A model generated the notes under the pieces. The model was not told the DNA's origin, ran no database searches, and was given only the letters and a program-made list of their open reading frames with translations. Position numbers and translations under genes: made by a program. Below are positions 60,034 through 64,000 of a stretch of 64,000 nt of DNA, one piece after another. Positions within the stretch are counted from its first letter, which is position 1. Each line of letters opens with the position of its first letter. The DNA comes from Utricularia gibba (taxonomy: Eukaryota; Streptophyta; Magnoliopsida; Lamiales; Lentibulariaceae): NCBI GenBank assembly GCA_002189035.1, contig NEEC01000023.1:868001-932000 (forward strand), written 5' to 3'.

Positions 60034-62522
60034 TCAGGACGTCATGTTCTCCCGAACCCTGTGAGCAAGCCTTTTCAAAGCTCGATCATCATAGGAATCG
60101 TCTCTTTCTTTGATTCGTGCCACAAAATCCATGGCATCTCTGTACCTTCTGAATTTACAGTATCCATCCACAACCGTGTTGTAGGTCAGCTCATTAGGTC
60201 GGCACTTGTTCTCAAACATGTAATCAATCAGTTCATCCACCTCTTGAAAGAAACCGCGCCCAGAGAAGCCGGCAATCAGTGTGTTGTACGTGACAATGCA
60301 AGGCCTTATATCTCTCCGTGTCATCTCCGTCAAAGTCCCTAGAGCCTCCTTCATTAGGCCTTGCCTGCAGAATGCTTTGATCACTGTGTTATAAGAAACG
60401 AGGTCTGGCTTCCCCCCTTCTTTAAGGAGTACATTGAGGACTTCTTGAGCCTTCCAACATTCCCCAGTTCGAGCATACATGTCCATGAGGCTGTTGTAGG
60501 TGATGAGATCAGGCTCAAGGCCACTCTCATGAATGAGAGCGAGCATTCGATGAGCTTGCTTATACATTATGTTCCTAGCATATATGGAGATCATGGAGTT
60601 GAGCAAGACCAAGTCGGGCTTGTAACCATTTTTCACAAATTCTTGGAATGCTCTCTCCATGCCTGGGAGTGATCTGCATTTAAAGTTCGCTAGAATAAGA
60701 GTTCTTGAAAGCATCCAACTTGGGAATATTTGCCCATCATAGATTTCTTTGGCGATCCTCTCAATTCCTCGAAGGTTCCCTCCTCTTGAGTAGCAGTGAA
60801 GCATCATAGAGTATGTTGTTTCATTAGGCTTGAAACCCTTGTCTCTCATGCCTTGAACAAGAACCTCGGCAGCTTTCCAGTCTCCACTGCGAGCCAGAGC
60901 GTTCAGAAGGGCATTGTATGTCGTGATGCATGCTGAAAACCCTGCTTTTACCATCTCATCATGTATCCTGCCAGCATCAATTTCTGATCCACACCTTCCA
61001 TAAGCACTTATTAGGGTATTAAAGGTGTCCCTGTCAGGCTCAAAACCGCTCTTCTTCATCTCATGGAATACACGGTTGACATACTTGTGCATCCCTTTGT
61101 TGCCGCACATAGCAAGTATCGTATTCCAAGTGACACGATTTGGAGAACAACCAGTGGATTTCATGTCAGATATTATCCCCATCATCTCTTCGACCCTTGA
61201 CTTCTTCCCCAGCATCCCGAGAATTGAGTTATACGTACAAACATTAGGAACACAACCAGACTCCTTCATGTGAGCAAACATACTCAAAGCTTTTTCCTCC
61301 CTTCCTGCTTTTCCAAAGGCATCAATCACAGTTGTGTAAGTAACTGCATTGGGCAATATACCCTTATCTGTCATAGTGCCAATCAAAGCCGCCCCTTCAT
61401 CATGGAAGCCTGCACGAACATATGCAGCAATAAGTTCATTGTAAGTCACCAAGTCGGGGAGCAATCATTTTCCTCCATTTCCTTTAAAACACTCAAGGCT
61501 TCATTGTAAGCACCAGCTTTCCCAAAGACTTGGAGCAAAGCATTATATGTTACGGTTCCAGGGACATATCCTCTTAATTTGAGCTTCCGGAAAAAACTCT
61601 TTGCTTCTTCCAACAAACCTTCTCTCCCACAAGCAGAAATCACAGTGCTGCACGTGAACTCGTCAAAATCTAGCCCTAAACTTGTCATCTCATCGAGAAG
61701 ACTTAAAATCTTATCCCAGGAGCGGCCCTTTTTGCCATAGACATCCAGCATCACATTATAAGTGACCAATGTTGGAGATAAACCTCTATTTTTAATGAAG
61801 TCAAAAAATGTGATGGCCCTGTCATACTTACCGCTTCGTGAATAGGCATGCAATATTATGGTCCAAGCTCGAATATCCATTGTGAAATCCTCAAAGTGAA
61901 TCACATCAAACAATGTAGAAGTAATTGAATGTTGAGATTCCCTACCAAGGATCTTGACCATTAACTCAATCATCTGGTTTTCCAATTTATCACTATCCGA
62001 ATTCAGAACGACCCATTCAAACAGCAAAATTGCTTTTTCAGTGTTACCAAAGAAGTCCAAGGCTTTCAAGAGACTATATTGATCTACTTCTTCAAGGAGC
62101 TCAACCTTCATAGAGTTGAAAAAGGACTGCAAGCTGGAAACTGGGCACTCCAGAATCAAATTAATGATGCACTTACAGTTTTCCGGAAGAAAATCAAGCA
62201 ACCATTCATCATTCCGTAGACCGGTTATTGAAGTGCCGCCTTCTTTCCTGAAATGGGAAGAGAAAGAGCCTCGGCTATCTGATGGCATAACGCGGGGAGA
62301 GGGAAGATAGGAATTCAGTGGCGAGGAAATATGGAGGTGCTGAAGGAGGGAATCAAGGGGAAACGAGTGGGAGGACGAGGAAGATTGCTGTTGCGGATGC
62401 TGTTGGGGAAGCAAATGGGGCAGAGACAGAGTAGAAGAGTTGAATTTCAAGTTCGGACTCGAAATTGGCTTCGTGGGTTGGAGGGGAAGTGCAGGTTTGT
62501 TGGCAAAAAAAGTCCCTTCCAT
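60034..62522 (-). CDS. Chloroplast P-class PPR protein, At2g18940 type
   Basis: Organelle RNA-binding protein of the pentatricopeptide repeat P class, matching Arabidopsis At2g18940 by overall layout and sequence feel (MEGTFFANKPALPLQPTKP at the start, RRLRVRENMTS-like end). Intronless, about 829 aa. A Pro/Ser/Gln-rich transit peptide (LPHLLPQQHPQQQSSSSSHS) and a non-PPR N-terminal region precede about 15 repeats of the form VTYNxLIxAYxxAGxxxEA, for example SPTLVTYNVMLDVYGKKGRS, PDRDTFNTLISAYGRCG, PDLITYNSLMDMYARTG and PNELTYNTVVDGYCKFRRY. No E/DYW or SMR domain is present. One frame break: the GGGG run 61456-61459 separates KEMEENDCSP from DLVTYNELIAAY. One extra base gives a continuous frame. 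Confidence 0.93.
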
Positions 62523-62941
62523 AAGGAATACAGAGAGAGCACCAAAGCCGGAAACAGAAAGCTTCGAAAGTTGAGTGGTTTACATATGACAACAGTGGCC
62601 TTGGGAGTTAAGAAGAGATAAAATAGGAAGAAATCGGATTATACGGTTCACTTGAAATTTCGAGACAGAAGCAACTGCCAGTGCTGGCTGATCTCTTATG
62701 CTATCCTGTTTGTGTGGGAGGGAAGGGGGGTGGTGGATGGCCGGGGATGAAAAGTGTGGGTTTCCATTTCCACGGGCCATCCATGCAATCCAAAATAGTA
62801 GGCCCTTTCCTTTTGTAACCCAAACCTATGGGCCATGAAGGGTAGGCTCCTTACTCTTGAAACCCAAAACATTAAGGCCCATTCATTTTTAACCTACTCA
62901 AAACCCAGTTCCTACTAAGCAGATTTGGAGGTAGCTCCGTC
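62523..62941. promoter_or_regulatory. Divergent PPR/SNRNP27 promoter with site II motifs
   Basis: The 419-bp head-to-head spacer contains TGGGCC at 62829-62834 and GGCCCA at 62876-62881. These TCP/site II elements are common in plant housekeeping and organelle-protein genes and could serve both directions. Confidence 0.5.
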
Positions 62942-63583
62942 ATGGGCGACCGCCGTGACCGGGACCGAGGCCGCCGAGACGTCGAGCGGGATAGCTATAA
63001 GGTCAGATATCGTGACCGAGATCGGAAGAGATATCGAGAAGACTATGAACTGCACAGAGACCGAGACCGAGATCGAGACCGAGACCGAGACCGTAGCAGG
63101 CGATCTCGCTCCCGAACCCCAGACCGAACTCGATCTCACTTTGCTCGGTCCCGGACTCGCTCTCCGGAAGAAAGAGATCTGGAACGCTACAGGGTCAGAC
63201 GCCAAAGTAACCATCCGTCGCGCTCACCCTCGCCTTCCCGCGTGACTCAATCGCCTCCAAGGAAGCGACACAAGGACAATGAAAACGTTGTTTCTAAAGA
63301 CAAGGAAAAGCACAAGGATGGTGCCCTTTCGAAGAGCAAGAAACCAGCTGAAATGTCTGGGGACATTGCGGCCAACAGAACAGATGAAGGCGAGATAGAT
63401 GAGGATGAGATGGAGCTGATGAAGAAATTGGGGATTCCAATGGGATTCGATTCCACCAAGGGGAAGCCCGTCCCTGGGAATGATGTCGGCGCCGTCAGGA
63501 AGGTTACAAAGCGGCAGCCACGGCAGTACATGAACCGCCGTGGGGGTTTCAACCGCCCCTTACCTGCTGAGCGGAATCGTTGA
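62942..63583 (+). CDS. SNRNP27: SNRNP27 (U4/U6.U5 tri-snRNP 27 kDa) RS-like splicing protein
   Basis: Tri-snRNP component thought to help hold the 5' splice-site helix before spliceosome activation. A single uninterrupted frame of 213 aa. The N-terminal half is an alternating Arg-Asp/Arg-Ser tract (MGDRRDRDRGRRDVERDSYK; HRDRDRDRDRDRDRSRRSRS; SPEERDLERYRVRR), encoded partly by a GAGACC hexamer repeat. A basic Lys-rich linker follows. The diagnostic C-terminal domain is DEMELMKKLGIPMGFDSTKG, KRQPRQYMNRRGGFNRPLP, the most conserved part of the family across eukaryotes. The usual human length is 155 aa; plant forms are longer in the RD region. Confidence 0.95.
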   Translation: MGDRRDRDRGRRDVERDSYKVRYRDRDRKRYREDYELHRDRDRDRDRDRDRSRRSRSRTPDRTRSHFARSRTRSPEERDLERYRVRRQSNHPSRSPSPSRVTQSPPRKRHKDNENVVSKDKEKHKDGALSKSKKPAEMSGDIAANRTDEGEIDEDEMELMKKLGIPMGFDSTKGKPVPGNDVGAVRKVTKRQPRQYMNRRGGFNRPLPAERNR

Positions 63584-64000
63584 AAAGGAACTTAGTTTAA
63601 CTTTTTCTTGGCTTATAAATTCGTCGGGATGAATCTGGGTGTTTGGACTGTATTCTGTTGTGAACGTGCTTTTGATTTCTGAATTCTTATCCTCAGCGAA
63701 TTCTTCACCTGAACTTGACGAAGGTAGCACCTTTTACGCACTATTGTCATGAAATCTTAGTTACCTTGCTCGTATTGATGCACTGTTGGCTACCATGGTG
63801 TTCAGGATTTCCAATCAGAAGGTGTAGTGAGTAGTAAAGCGTGTTAATTATGGTTCCTACGGTGATGGATTGATGAGATATAACTTCAAAATGGAGATGC
63901 CCCTTTTAACCTACTCGAGACATTTTCTTTTGTGGCTAGCTCGACATAGATGATAGGGATGACATTAGTGTAGGTGCAGTCTTACTGTGGACCTGTGGTA
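63584..64000. other. SNRNP27 3' flank
   Basis: Presumed 3' UTR and downstream sequence. Nothing further recognised before the window ends. Confidence 0.4.

Overview
This 64 kb window is nuclear DNA of a flowering plant. Nearly every gene has plant introns, and the set is plant-specific or land-plant typical: a BELL homeodomain factor, a HECATE-type bHLH, SOQ1, the chloroplast NDH subunit PNSB2, a canonical PIN auxin carrier, a kinesin-10 of the PAKRP2 type, GONST3 and a chloroplast P-class PPR protein. I cannot place the species. Exon GC content is moderate and does not look grass-like.

Layout, left to right. 1-5650 holds no certain gene: a tRNA-like hairpin, a possible minus-strand 5' UTR exon, a TRIM-type miniature LTR element and a long leader. 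Then come BLH (+, 5653-8031), an unrecognised organellar-looking protein with a tandemly duplicated exon (+, 9159-11095), HEC (-, 11520-12052), SOQ1 (-, 28 exons, 13228-20386), PIGY (+, 21188-21573) and GONST3 (-, 21812-22870). A decayed Ty1-copia element fills about 23.9-25.5 kb. It is followed by HMGA (-), a GH9 endoglucanase (-), KIN10A (-), a group I bZIP (-), actin (+), an AVT1 amino acid transporter (+), PNSB2 (-), a twin-CX9C protein (-) and PIN (-). The gene-poor 49.9-52.3 kb stretch carries a solo LTR. Then come MOZART1/GIP (+), a small conserved unknown (-), a RING-H2 E3 ligase (-), UBA2 (-), an At2g18940-type PPR gene (-) and SNRNP27 (+).

The genes do not form a pathway. They are ordinary housekeeping and developmental genes with intergenic gaps of about 0.2-2.5 kb. 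Exon coordinates were assigned by hand from splice signals and checked by codon-phase arithmetic.

The most striking observation is technical. Six otherwise complete genes (HEC, SOQ1, KIN10A, AVT1, the RING gene and the PPR gene) contain seven single-base frame breaks. Each is repaired by adding one base to a homopolymer run, and downstream intron phases then fit exactly. This points to systematic homopolymer undercalling in the assembly rather than pseudogenes. The main biological points are an 80-nt U12-type AT-AC intron in AVT1, a tandem exon-intron duplication, GC-AG introns, MSA-like mitotic elements at KIN10A, and a TRIM element with a related solo LTR 48 kb away. I found no convincing new multi-gene system.
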